The translations under genes were made by a program, and so were the position numbers. Below the pieces are notes generated by a model, which ran no database searches, was not told the DNA's origin, and saw nothing but the letters and a program-made list of their open reading frames with translations. This document shows positions 6,249-6,294 of a DNA stretch of 6,294 nt, piece after piece. Origin of the DNA: DAOTXL01 sp034435455 (lineage in GTDB: Bacteria > Chloroflexota > Anaerolineae > JAAYZQ01); NCBI GenBank assembly GCA_034435455.1, contig DAOTXL010000124.1, positions 1 through 6,294 of the forward strand, read 5' to 3'. Each line of letters starts with the position of its first letter. Position 1 is the first letter of the stretch.

Positions 6249-6294
6249 ATGGCAGAGATGCCCCTGTCCGATCTCTCGGCAGGAATCACAGACG
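6249..6294 (+). CDS. Possible start of a downstream gene, cut by the window end
   Basis: ATG at 6249 is preceded by GAGGAGG (6238-6244) with a 4-nt spacer, a strong if slightly close ribosome binding site, and by a promoter-like sequence at 6191-6219. Fifteen codons are visible, reading MAEMPLSDLSAGITD, with no stop before the window ends. A second in-frame ATG at 6258 is possible but has a 13-nt spacing. The fragment is too short to recognise a family, and it could be a chance frame. Confidence 0.4.
   Translation, partial: MAEMPLSDLSAGITD

Noticed and set aside
1..6294. CRISPR arrays, tRNA or rRNA genes, toxin-antitoxin or defence genes
   Set aside because: No spaced direct-repeat arrays, no cloverleaf-like sequence, and no such protein motifs were found on either strand.

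Overview
The window is moderately GC-rich (about 58-60 % by eye) and holds a complete five-gene ABC importer operon of the HAAT/Liv type (branched-chain amino acid transporter family), followed by one IS4-family insertion sequence in the opposite orientation and the first codons of a possible next gene. The binding protein is a lipoprotein with a lipobox and a Pro/Thr/Ala-rich linker right after the lipidated cysteine. Together with strong Shine-Dalgarno sites and the GC content, this suggests a bacterium such as a member of the Chloroflexota (Anaerolineae-like). That assignment is inference from style; there is no rRNA or marker gene here.

Layout: 1-144 is a leader with several small potential hairpins and a duplicated Shine-Dalgarno sequence. 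145-1461 encodes the substrate-binding lipoprotein. 1465-1515 is a near-textbook intrinsic terminator inside the operon. 1534-2391 (livH-type) and 2392-3360 (livM-type) encode the two membrane permeases. 3357-4127 (livG-type) and 4173-4883 (livF-type) encode the two ATPases. 4884-4991 is a short spacer with no recognisable gene or terminator. 4992-6146 (minus strand) is an IS4-family DDE transposase with a complete catalytic core but a doubtful 5' end, bounded by candidate imperfect inverted repeats. A good sigma70-like promoter at 6191-6219 points out of the element towards a possible start codon at 6249, and that reading frame runs off the window.

The transporter genes form one functional unit. 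The lipoprotein captures the ligand outside the membrane and delivers it to the LivH/LivM channel, which is powered by the LivG/LivF ATPase pair. Spacing is tight (0 nt between livH and livM, 4 nt overlap between livM and livG, 45 nt between livG and livF) except after the binding-protein gene. There a 14-bp hairpin plus T6 should trim transcription so that binding protein is made in excess over the membrane parts. The ligand cannot be fixed from sequence: branched-chain amino acids are the default, but this family also imports other amino acids, amides, urea and aromatic acids.

Overall this is a fairly ordinary accessory/transport region. I do not see an undescribed system. The items most worth checking are the intra-operon terminator, the asymmetric ATPase pair, the possible leader switch and the outward promoter at the IS end.
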